A stretch of 64,000 nucleotides of DNA, from positions 1,843,001 to 1,907,000 of the forward strand of contig NZ_CP096889.1 in assembly GCF_004124315.2 (NCBI RefSeq), in the 5' to 3' direction. Position numbers and translations under genes: made by a program. Below, piece by piece: positions 9,001 through 16,300 of this stretch. The notes beneath the pieces were generated by a model, which made no database searches, was not told the origin of the DNA, and was given only the letters and a program-made list of their open reading frames with translations. The stretch's first letter is position 1, and each line of letters begins with the position of its first letter. The DNA is from Bacillus cabrialesii (GTDB lineage Bacteria > Bacillota > Bacilli > Bacillales > Bacillaceae).

Positions 9001-11731
9001 GGATTCCGCAGCCTCTCATGAGGAGATGGCCAGACTGATTGCAGACGAGTTTTATGCTGATCGTACAGAATCAGAAGTCTGCTATCGTAACGGACAGAGG
9101 TATCGCGCATATTTGGCAGAGAAACCAGCAAACTCCGAGATTACTCATAAGCAAGTATCGTTTTCATCAGATAAAGTCCTGCTGATTACAGGCGGAACAA
9201 GAGGTCTTGGTGCGTTGTGTGCGCGGCATTTTGTGAAAACATACGGTGTTAAGCACCTGGTGCTCATCGGCCAGAAAGAGCTTCCGTCGCGCGATCAGTG
9301 GAATTTGGTAAGAGACGCCGACGACTCGGTTGCCGAAAAAATAAAAGTCATTCAAGAGCTAGAAGCCATGGGTGCGGAAGTTCAAGTGCTGTCTCTGGAT
9401 CTGACCGATTCATTGGCTGTCGACCAGAGCCTGAAGACCATACACGAAACAATGGGACCGATTGGCGGCGTCATCCATTGTGCCGGGAAGGTGAACAAAC
9501 AGAATCCGGCATTTATCAGAAAATCACTAGAAGAAATCGAACAGGTGCTTGAACCGAAAGTTGAAGGCCTGCAAACATTGTTTCACCTGCTTAAAGGCGA
9601 ACCATTGGCGTTTTTTGCCTTGTTTTCATCAATGTCAGCTGCCATTCCTGTTCTTGCAGCCGGACAAGCTGATTACGCGATGGCGAATGCTTTTATGGAT
9701 TATTTTGCAGAGGCCCATAAAGATGAATGTCCAATTGTCAGCATTCAGTGGCCAAACTGGAAGGAGACCGGTTTAGGTGAGGTTCGCAGCAAAGCTATTG
9801 AACAGACTGGAATGGTGAGCTTGAGAAACGATGAGGGATTACAGCTGCTGGATCAGGTTCTATCCGATACACATCATGCTGTCGTGCTGCCGGCAATTCC
9901 AGATACAAATGGTTGGAGGCCGGATAACTTTATGCAGCCGTCACTGTTTGTTGAAGACCTCTCACAACCTAAGAGGAAAGAACAAGACGGCAATCAAAAC
10001 CTGTTCCTTGAAACAGTCGGCTGGCTCGTCACTCTTTTTTCAGATGAACTAAAGATAGCAGCTGAAGACTTTGAAACGGATGAAACTTTCCAAGAATACG
10101 GAATCGACTCAATTATATTGGCTCAGCTGGTACAGCAGATGAACCAGGCGTTAAACGGAGATATTGATCCATCCATTTTATTTGAATACCCGACAATAGA
10201 ATCCTTTGCAAATTGGCTCATATCGAAATATGACATGTCAGCTGTTTTGCATCATTCTGTTTCTGAGAGACAGACACCTGCTGAGTCGGCAATGAAACAG
10301 GAACCTATACCAGAACAGCGTCCGCAACAGAACAGTCATGGAAAAACGGCTCTTCTTGCTGAGGATATCGCCATCATCGGTCTTACTTGCAGATTTCCGG
10401 GTGCGGAAACGCTTGAGGCATACTGGGATTTAATACGTGATGGACGGTCTGCGATTAAACCTGTACCACATGAACGATTCGGTTATTCCGGCTCGAATTA
10501 CGCGGGTATCATTGATGAAATCAACCGATTTGATCATAAGTTCTTCATGATGTCCGAGAACGATGTCAGGGCGATGGACCCTCAAGCTTTGGCCGTATTG
10601 GAGGAAAGCCTGAAGCTGTGGTATCACGCCGGTTACACAGAGAAAGAAGTGAAAGGCATGAGGGCTGGTGTTTATATAGGGGGCCGCAGCCAGCACAAGC
10701 CTGATCCGTCCAGTCTATCAAAAGCAAAAAATCCGATTGTGGCTGGCGGACAAAACTATTTAGCGGCTAACATCTCGCAATTTTTTGACCTAAGGGGACC
10801 GAGTATCGTACTGGATACTGCTTGTTCTTCCGCGCTGGTCGGGCTGAATATGGCCATTCAGGATTTGCGAAGCGGAGATATTGAGGCGGCGGTTGTCGGC
10901 GGCGTCAATTTGCTTGATGCTGATGCGCTTCACATGTTTCAGGAGCGCGGGCTCTTATGTGACAAGCCGTCATTCCATATTTTTGATAAGCGGGCAAACG
11001 GTGTGATTTTAGGAGAGGGCGTGGGCATGGTTCTCGTCAAAACCGTCAGCCAAGCACTCGAAGACGGAGATTCCATATATGCTGTCATTAAAGCTGCCGC
11101 TGTTAACAATGACGGAAGAACGGCAGGGCCTTCTTCACCAAATCTCGAGGCGCAAAAGGATGTCATGCTGACAGCACTTGAAAAAAGCGGCAAAAAGCCC
11201 GAAGAGATCAGTTATCTCGAAGCGAATGGCTCGGGATCAGCGGTGACAGATTTACTTGAATTGAAGGCGATTCAATCCATTTACCGTTCCGGCTCAAAGT
11301 CGCCGTTAGGGCTGGGATCAGTGAAACCTAATATCGGCCACCCTTTATGTGCAGAAGGAATAGCGAGCCTGATTAAAGTCGCTTTAATGCTGAAACATAG
11401 ACAATTGGTCCCGTTCCTGTCAGGTGATGAACACATGCCGCATTTTGATATAGATGAAACAGATTTGTATTTCTGTAAATCGCAAGCCGATTGGAGAGAG
11501 ACAACGCCGGCTGCGGCAATCAATTGTTTTGCCGATGGCGGCACAAATGCCCATGTGATTGTGGAAGCTTGGAAAGATTCGGCTGAGCGTCCAATCAGAA
11601 GAAAACCTTTGCCTCTGCCGGAATTAAATCGGCAGTCGGTTTTAACAGAATCATCAGCTCAAACCGCGCAGAAAAAAGAGCTTTCAGGCACGGGGGCTTC
11701 TAAAGAAATGTTTTGGAAAACTTTCAAATAA
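2..11731 (+). CDS. pksL: PksL, trans-AT polyketide synthase of bacillaene (5' end cut by window)
   Basis: The frame is open from base 2, so the N-terminal part lies outside the window. Residues below are numbered from the ATG at 29. Order: KS (C-terminal part, HGTGT near 98), DH (HxxxGxxxxP starting at H435, D606), KR (GGAGGLG near 882, Tyr near 1024), ACP (Ser1189), KS (Cys1458), two tandem ACPs (Ser1993 and Ser2139), KS (Cys2402), KR (about 3050-3230), ACP (Ser3361), KS0 (Cys3599). Each complete KS is followed by the LPxYPF...YW linker typical of trans-AT synthases, and no acyltransferase GHSxG motif is present. Both tandem ACPs have a Trp six residues after the Ser, the known mark of beta-branching carriers, fitting the beta-methyl group added by the PksF-I/AcpK enzymes. 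The last KS has Asn for the first catalytic His (EANGSGS), so it should not elongate. The next gene starts 15 bases after the stop. Confidence 0.95.
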   Translation, partial: NLSLHPNKYMTYGVWDMFSTDGHCRTFGKDGDGYVPAEGIGAVLLKPLRQAEEDGDRIYAVIKGSAVNHVGTVSGISVPSPVSQADLIEACLEKTGIDPRTISYVEAHGTGTSLGDPIELQGLVKAFRQYTQDRQFCSIGSVKSNIGHAESAAGISGLSKVALQLHHQTLVPSLHSEELNPYVDFEKSPFYVQHETETWKQPVIKEKEEDILYPRRAGISSFGATGSNAHIILEEYIPQTAEQDVSLPSDSDIPAVIPLSARNQERLRVYAKRLLDFLHEGIQIRDLAYTLQVGREPMEERVAFVADGIQELTGQLQAFIEEHETIQHCWNGRVSRESDLSLSAETVHKSLEQGNFDLIAKQWTNGAAINWKLLYEGKKPKRISLPTYPFEKVRYWVPKAEEATARSKRKGHVLHPLLHQNVSDLSGVRFHSAFTGREFFLKDHVIKGERVLPGAALLEMVRAAVEKAAADQFPTGFSLRNIVWVRPFAVTEQQADIHVRLYPEDNGEIAFEICQEPESAENAPVVYGQGIAVLCEADESPVINIEELKASYNERTLSPSVCYRAYEEMGIDYGDSHRAIDSIYVGKSGVLAKLTMPSMISDTQNRYVLHPSMIDSAFQASIGLRLGDAASLADKKAMLPFALQDVRVFKGCEASMWARITYSEGSAREDRIQKLDIDLCNEEGQVCVRMKGYSARVLEQAESLSETIDTLLFEHVWEENAPVEEQEFIEYETHKVMICDFGEQMESIRNHLDCTIMHHPAEAIDDRFEVYAVRLFEEIKQLLHSKTGGHTIIQVAVPALNEPQLLSGLTGLLKTAELENPKLTGQLIELDTEVSASDLFEALEENRRCPRDTHIRYWQGKRFVSKWKETSREHLSADMPWKDKGVYLITGGAGGLGFIFANEIANQTNEAVVILTGRSPLDERKQAMLRDLQKLGVRAVYRKADLTEKQAVDSLIEEVQNAYGGLDGIIHSAGMIKDNFIMKKKKEEVQSVLGPKVSGLIHLDEATKEIPLDFFILFSSGAGAVGSAGQADYAMANAFMNAFSEYRNGQAALYKRYGRTLSVCWPLWKDGGMRIDAETARMLTKETGMVAMETGHGIQALYHGWASGKPQLLVASGVANRIRAFLYETGHSQGQTYKTKNRNDNQVTEKADIVLGVDDETLREKAENYVKQVLSSVIKLPAGQIDAEAPLEDYGIDSIMIMHVTSQLEKVFGSLSKTLFFEYQDIRSLTRYFIDTHREKLLDILGIETDKPSVEEKSEPEKKDITVTQRKSGFLPLQGKEQKQSREKETEEIAIIGISGRYPQADNIEELWENLRDGQDCITEIPEDRWDHRLYYDEDKDKPGKTYSKWGGFMKDVDKFDPQFFHISPREAKLMDPQERLFLQCVYETMEDAGYTRERLGRKRDSELGGSVGVYVGVMYEEYQLYGAQEQVRGRSLALTGNPSSIANRVSYYFDFHGPSIALDTMCSSSLTAVHLACQSLQRGECEAAFAGGVNVSIHPNKYLMLGQNKFMSSKGRCESFGEDGDGYVPGEGVGAVLLKPLSKAVEDGDHIYGIIKGTAINHGGKTNGYSVPNPNAQADVIKKAFGEAKVDPRTVSYIEAHGTGTSLGDPIEMTGLSKVFTQGTNDKQFCAIGSAKSNIGHCESAAGIAGLTKVLLQMKHRQLAPSLHSNVLNPNIDFLNSPFKVQQELEEWKRPIISVDGKDIEFPRIAGISSFGAGGVNAHILLEEYVAESEQERSPAGKQPAVIVLSAKNEEKLQKRAERLLHAIREQRYAEADLHRIAYTLQVGREAMNERLAFVVEHMQELEEKLNEWISGTDNREDVYRGQVKRNKESIAAFAADEDMSKTIEAWMKKGKYAKVLDLWVRGLRIDWNTLYQDQKPRRISLPAYPFARDRYWIDVKAKAEEKRTAEPAVALQPVIQKASTAREASGKPANIALQPLTANQDRLQRVASPLPSNTETETITAEALCDELTASLAEVLYMDQNEVDPDEAFIDIGMDSITGLEWIKAINKRYGTSLNVTKVYDYPTTRDFAVYLAHELSAQIGEKTAASDAPKQMEMYAPVKQKTAAAKPDNISLQPLEHQQPLREEPKEAIQYAAAEISASSQYTGAIETLHEELRETIANVLFMEPHEVDIDEAFIDIGMDSITGLEWIKAVNKQYGTSFSVTKVYDYPTIHDFAEMLKSELGTHLDRKQEMTERYEVSETVKQPTAPKPSERPLQPVQYQKKENEKKPAPIPQDHREDAIAIVGMSGRYPGASNVREYWDNLVHARNAIRDIPTSRWDVGKYYDPAMNKKGKVYCKSMGMLDDIEHFDPLFFNIPPSEAELMDPQHRIFLQEGYKAFEDAGYSARTLNEKKCGVYLGIMSNEYGVMLNRQARANATGNSFAIAAARIPYFLNLKGPAIPIDTACSSSLVGTHLARQALINKEIDMALVGGVSLYLTPESYISMCEAGMLSPDGQCKAFDNGANGFVPGEGAGALVLKRLKDAEADRDHIYGIIIGSGINQDGKTNGITAPSAKSQMDLERDIYETYGIHPESISYVEMHGTGTKQGDPIELEALSTVFQEKTDKKQFCAIGSVKSNIGHTSAAAGVASVQKVLLCMNHKTLVPTLNFTTPNEHFQFEHSPLYVNTELKSWETSDGKPRRACVSSFGYSGTNAHIVIEEYQPENRNDRLTKQPHSTLFVLSAKKEQQLKAYAKVMKDFANSTEEINLEDMAYTLQTGREAMDYRLAFLADSKEAVIKALDDYLADVPNGSIFAAHAKLKKSEIKLFETDHDAKALLQTWIEKKRLEKVAELWVKGLQIDWNGLYGDHWPRRISLPAYPFAEEYYWLPKQEDKPENSGSHLPYSEPIMKRCFLHKQWQHCPIEPAERTNQTVAILANEETRALAEELSAYFSNYRIFDSQKLDFVSAADLERIAGAVDLIGCGTGHEQSVNWINWLQKLIEQGRTSKHHLTILGVTKGLESYENETVQLSGASRAGLYRMLQSEYSHLTSRHVDMDSAASHEEMARLIADEFYADRTESEVCYRNGQRYRAYLAEKPANSEITHKQVSFSSDKVLLITGGTRGLGALCARHFVKTYGVKHLVLIGQKELPSRDQWNLVRDADDSVAEKIKVIQELEAMGAEVQVLSLDLTDSLAVDQSLKTIHETMGPIGGVIHCAGKVNKQNPAFIRKSLEEIEQVLEPKVEGLQTLFHLLKGEPLAFFALFSSMSAAIPVLAAGQADYAMANAFMDYFAEAHKDECPIVSIQWPNWKETGLGEVRSKAIEQTGMVSLRNDEGLQLLDQVLSDTHHAVVLPAIPDTNGWRPDNFMQPSLFVEDLSQPKRKEQDGNQNLFLETVGWLVTLFSDELKIAAEDFETDETFQEYGIDSIILAQLVQQMNQALNGDIDPSILFEYPTIESFANWLISKYDMSAVLHHSVSERQTPAESAMKQEPIPEQRPQQNSHGKTALLAEDIAIIGLTCRFPGAETLEAYWDLIRDGRSAIKPVPHERFGYSGSNYAGIIDEINRFDHKFFMMSENDVRAMDPQALAVLEESLKLWYHAGYTEKEVKGMRAGVYIGGRSQHKPDPSSLSKAKNPIVAGGQNYLAANISQFFDLRGPSIVLDTACSSALVGLNMAIQDLRSGDIEAAVVGGVNLLDADALHMFQERGLLCDKPSFHIFDKRANGVILGEGVGMVLVKTVSQALEDGDSIYAVIKAAAVNNDGRTAGPSSPNLEAQKDVMLTALEKSGKKPEEISYLEANGSGSAVTDLLELKAIQSIYRSGSKSPLGLGSVKPNIGHPLCAEGIASLIKVALMLKHRQLVPFLSGDEHMPHFDIDETDLYFCKSQADWRETTPAAAINCFADGGTNAHVIVEAWKDSAERPIRRKPLPLPELNRQSVLTESSAQTAQKKELSGTGASKEMFWKTFK

Positions 11732-11746
11732 GAGAGGAGTGGGAAA

Positions 11747-13381
11747 ATGATAACTGAACAATTGCACATTTCATTAAATAATCCGATCATGTCCAACCAT
11801 AAAGTATATGGACAAGCGTTATTACCCGGCCTTGCTTATATAGATTTGATCTACCAAGTATTCCAAGAACATGGTTACGCATACCAAGAGCTTGAATTAA
11901 AAAATCTGACCATTTTTTACCCTTTGACCGCAGACGAATCGCATGACATTGCCCTGACCATTCATGTGACTGAAAGCAAGGTAGGAACATGGTCGATCAT
12001 CATTGACGGACAAAAACAGCATGGTGAGTCGCTATCGGACAAAAGACAATATGTGACGGCTGACATGCGTCGTAAAGAGCGGACTGCTTTTGCAGAAACA
12101 ATAGACCTGAATCAGTGGAAACGTACAGCCAGCAGGATTCTGAATTTGGATGAGATATATGAACAATGCCGATCTCAACAATTAGTGCATACAGGCATGA
12201 TGAAAGCGGAAGGGCAGATTTATGAAACCAAGGAGGGTGCCTTGATTGATTTAGCAGTCGGACAGGAAGCGCTGCGCCACTCTGAAGCGTTTCTGTTTCA
12301 TCCGACACTCATTGACGGCAGCGGTATAGGTTCAAGCTGCCTGCTCTCGGATCAAACGATGTATCTGCCGTTGTGTTATGAATCGTTTTCAGCATCAGAA
12401 CGATTGCAAAAAGGATGTACAGCGCGGATCCTTTCTTCATCAGTGCGCCAGATGAACGAAATCACTTATATGACGATTGAATATTTTAATTCATCAGGAC
12501 AAAAAGTGGCCGAGCTGAAACAGTTTGCAGGCAAGTCTGTACGGGATGGGGCAGGCTTTCATTCTGCAAAAGAAATACATGCTGTTTCTCAGAATCCCGA
12601 TCGGGGATATACCGAATTTGAATCGTATTTGCGTCAATTGCTTGCTGAACAGCTTGAAAGGCCTTCAGAACAAATAGATATCCACGCCGGATACTATGAG
12701 CTTGGGCTGGATTCACCATCCTTGCTTAAAGTGGTTCAGGAGATAGGTGATAAGCTTGGAGCGGCTCTCTCTCCGACGCTGCTGTTTGAATATACAACGA
12801 TTGCAGAACTGGCTGCGCATCTTGCTGATCACTATTCAATGGGAGAGGCGGACGATACAGTCCGCCAGTCTCCTGCACCAATACAAGTTTCTTCAAACGC
12901 CGATCCCTCTTCACCAGAGATCGGGGAGGATATTGCCATTATCGGAATGGCAGGCCGTTATCCTAAGGCAAAAAACATACAGGAATTTTGGGAGCATCTC
13001 AAGGCAGGTACCGACTGCATCACAGAGATTCCTAACTCACGCTGGGAATGGAAGGAAAACAATGGATCGGATTCACCTGCAGGCAAGCCATTCTCGAAAT
13101 GGGGCGGGTTTATCGAGGATGCTGATTGCTTTGATCCTCAATTTTTCAGGATCTCACCCCGTGAAGCGGAAACCATGGACCCTCAGGAACGCTTATTTTT
13201 AGAGACGTGCTGGGAAGCCATTGAAGATGCGGGGTATACACCAGAGACAATTGCTTCACCGCAGGGAGAACATAAAAGGCAGCATGTCGGCGTATTTGCC
13301 GGTGTTATGCATAAGGACTACTCCCTTATAGGAGCGGAGGCTCTATCAGAACACAATCCGTTTCCTTTATCGCTGAATTAG
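11747..13381 (+). CDS. pksM: PksM N-terminal fragment made if the amber codon terminates
   Basis: This is the 544-residue product expected if the TAG is read as a stop. It would contain the DH that pairs with the KS0 of PksL, one ACP (Ser323), and the first third of a KS, ending just before the IANRVSYY segment and lacking the KS Cys and both His. The DH and ACP might still fold, but the KS fragment could not take the chain onward. No internal restart is likely: the next ATG in frame (13433) lies inside the conserved HGPSMAVDT core with no ribosome binding site before it. Confidence 0.7.
   Translation: MITEQLHISLNNPIMSNHKVYGQALLPGLAYIDLIYQVFQEHGYAYQELELKNLTIFYPLTADESHDIALTIHVTESKVGTWSIIIDGQKQHGESLSDKRQYVTADMRRKERTAFAETIDLNQWKRTASRILNLDEIYEQCRSQQLVHTGMMKAEGQIYETKEGALIDLAVGQEALRHSEAFLFHPTLIDGSGIGSSCLLSDQTMYLPLCYESFSASERLQKGCTARILSSSVRQMNEITYMTIEYFNSSGQKVAELKQFAGKSVRDGAGFHSAKEIHAVSQNPDRGYTEFESYLRQLLAEQLERPSEQIDIHAGYYELGLDSPSLLKVVQEIGDKLGAALSPTLLFEYTTIAELAAHLADHYSMGEADDTVRQSPAPIQVSSNADPSSPEIGEDIAIIGMAGRYPKAKNIQEFWEHLKAGTDCITEIPNSRWEWKENNGSDSPAGKPFSKWGGFIEDADCFDPQFFRISPREAETMDPQERLFLETCWEAIEDAGYTPETIASPQGEHKRQHVGVFAGVMHKDYSLIGAEALSEHNPFPLSLN
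13379..13381 (+). other. In-frame TAG in the first ketosynthase of pksM
   Basis: The codons before read ...PLSLN and those after read AQIANRVSYY, both in one frame and both conserved KS sequence. The equivalent stretch of the second KS in PksL reads GNPSSIANRVSYY, so the TAG falls at a variable position. One-base parents include CAG (Gln), TAT or TAC (Tyr), TTG (Leu), TCG (Ser), TGG, AAG and GAG; the sequence cannot tell which. Confidence 0.9.
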
Positions 13382-16300
13382 GCGCAAATTGCCAACAGGG
13401 TCTCTTACTATTGTAATTTCCACGGCCCAAGCATGGCAGTGGACACAGTCTGTTCTTCCTCATTAACGGCAGTTCATCTGGCAATAGAGAGCATACGGAA
13501 TGGAGAATGCGAGGCCGCGCTTGCCGGAGGTGTCAATTTGTCACTGCACCCGGCTAAATATATCAGCTACGGCAGTGTGGGAATGCACTCAAGTGACGGC
13601 TATTGCCATACATTTGGCGAAGGCGGTGACGGGTATGTGTCCGGAGAAGGGGTCGGTACCGTATTGTTAAAGCCCCTGCGAAAAGCTGAACAGGACGGCG
13701 ATCGGATCTATGCTGTCATCAAAGGCAGTGCGATTAATCATGTAGGAAAAGTAAGCGGAATTACAGTTCCGAGTCCGGTCGCACAAGCTGATGTCATCGA
13801 AGCGTGCTTAGAGAAAACAGGAATTGATCCGCGAACCATCAGCTATATTGAAGCCCATGGCACTGGCACCTCATTAGGAGATCCGATTGAAATACAAGGA
13901 TTGGTGAAGGCTTTCAGCCGCAATACACAAGACAAGCAATTCTGCTCAATCGGTTCGGTGAAATCAAATATTGGCCATGCCGAAGCTGCGGCCGGCATCA
14001 GCGGTTTAACGAAGACTGTCTTGCAGCTGCATCATAAAACATTGGTGCCGTCATTACACTCAGAAGAGCTGAATCCATATTTGCAGCTCGATCAAACCCC
14101 GTTTTTTGTCCAGCATGAAACGAAAAAATGGGAGCAGCCTTCATTGACAGAAAACGGGATGGACGTCACATATCCCCGCCGCGCCGGTTTAAGTTCATTT
14201 GGCGCTTCAGGATCAAATGCGCATCTTATCTTAGAAGAATACATTCCTGCTGAGAGCCATTTAGAGCCGGTTTTAGCGAAAAGTGAAGAAATCATGATCC
14301 CGCTGTCCGCGAGAAACAAAGATCGGCTGCAGGCTTATGCTGTTAAACTTCTTGATTTTCTGAGTGAGGATGTCAATCTTGCAGCGTTAGCTTATACATT
14401 ACAGACAGGCCGGGTGGAAATGGAGGAGCGGGCGGCCTTCATCGTGAAGGACATAAAAGATCTAACTGCTAAACTTCAGGCGTTTGCAAATGGTGAAGAA
14501 GAGATCGACGGCTGCTGGACCGGACAAGCCAAGGAGAATCAGGAGGCCGCCGGGCCAACATCGGAGAATGCGCTGAGAAACAACATGACAACTGATATTG
14601 AATTGCAGAAAATGGCGGGATCATGGGTTCAAGGAAAGCGGGTCATCTGGGACGACCTATACGGCGATCGCAAGCCGCTTAAAATCAGCGTTCCGACTTA
14701 TCCGTTTGCAAAAGAGCGCTACTGGATACCGGCTCCTGTAACGAAAACGAGTACCGTGAGTCATACCTTACATCCGTTGGTGCACCGTAATACATCAGAC
14801 TTTACTGAGCAGCGTTTTAGCTCTGTTTTTACAGGCGAGGAATTTTTCCTATCTGATCATGTTGTGCAAGGACAGAAAATCTTGCCGGGGGTTGCCTATT
14901 TAGAAATGGCGAGGGAAGCGGCGGAAAAAGCTGCGGGTGATTTGGAAGACGAACAAAGAATTGTGTCGCTTAAAGACATTGTGTGGATCCGCCCGATCAC
15001 GATGGGAAGCGAACCAAAAGAAATACATATTGGCCTTTATCCTGAAGATAACGGGGACATTTCCTTTGATATTTACAGCAGCTCTGAAAATAAAGAAGAA
15101 ACCCCGCTGATGCACAGCCAAGGTCGTGCCGTCATTTCATCTGAAGCGGACATTCCTGTTTTAGACCTTGCATCAATACAGACACAATGCAGTCTGGATA
15201 CAGTGACGTCAGAGCAATGCTATACGGCGTTTCGAAAGATTGGGCTTGACTATGGAAAGGGCTATCAAGGGATTGAAAAAGTGCTTGTCGGACATGATCA
15301 ATTGCTTGCAAAAATCTCGCTGCCTGCTTTTCTAAAAGAAGGTAAGCAGCAGTTTGCGCTCCATCCGAGTTTGATGGATTCCGCATTCCATGCCACAGTC
15401 GGTTTTATCGTCAGCTCAGTCAATGCTGACGCACAAGCTCAACAGCTGTCTCTCCCGTTTGCACTGCAGGAGCTTGATATTTTCAGCCCGTGTCCAGAGG
15501 AGATATGGTCTTATATTCGATATAGTTCAGACAGTAAAGAGGAGGACAAAGTCAGAAAGTATGATATTGATTTATGTGATGAGAACGGGAACGTTTGTGT
15601 ACGCATGAAGGGTGCTTCGATGCGGGTGCTTGACGGACAACAGCAGGCCGAACCTCAAACAGCAGCTGATTCTCCGCTGACTGGCCATACGATGATGCTC
15701 CCTGTCTGGGAACCGGTTTCTCCAGATAAGGAGGGCGATGCTGGGTTTACTGGTACGCGAGCTGTTTTATGCGGCGGTGCTGAAGGTGAACGGACGTTAA
15801 TAAAGCAGCATTATCCTCAGGTTTCCTTTATCGATATCCGTCCTGCAGATGACATTGATGCAATAGCGGACAAGCTGCAAGCGTACGGAAGCATTGACCA
15901 TGTATTGTGGATTGCCCCGTCACACCCGGAAAATGTATGCAGTGACAGACAAGAAGAATCTGTTCTTCACTTATTTAAGCTTGTGAAAGCATGTCTGCAA
16001 TTAGGCTATAGTGAGAAAAAACTTGAATGGTCTCTTGTGACCGTCCAAGCGCAGCCGGTTACGCAACAAGAGACTGTACAACCCGCTCATGCAAGTATTC
16101 ATGGGCTTGCCGGCACAATTGCAAAGGAGTATCCGCATTGGAAAATCCGTCTTCTTGATCTTGAAAAAGACTGCACATGGCCGGTATATCAAATGTTTAC
16201 GCTCCCTGCTGACCGTCTTGGACACGCTTGGGCCTATCGGAATCGAGAATGGCATCAGCAGCAGTTGATCCCATATCGGCACTCGCCGTCAAATGACGCG

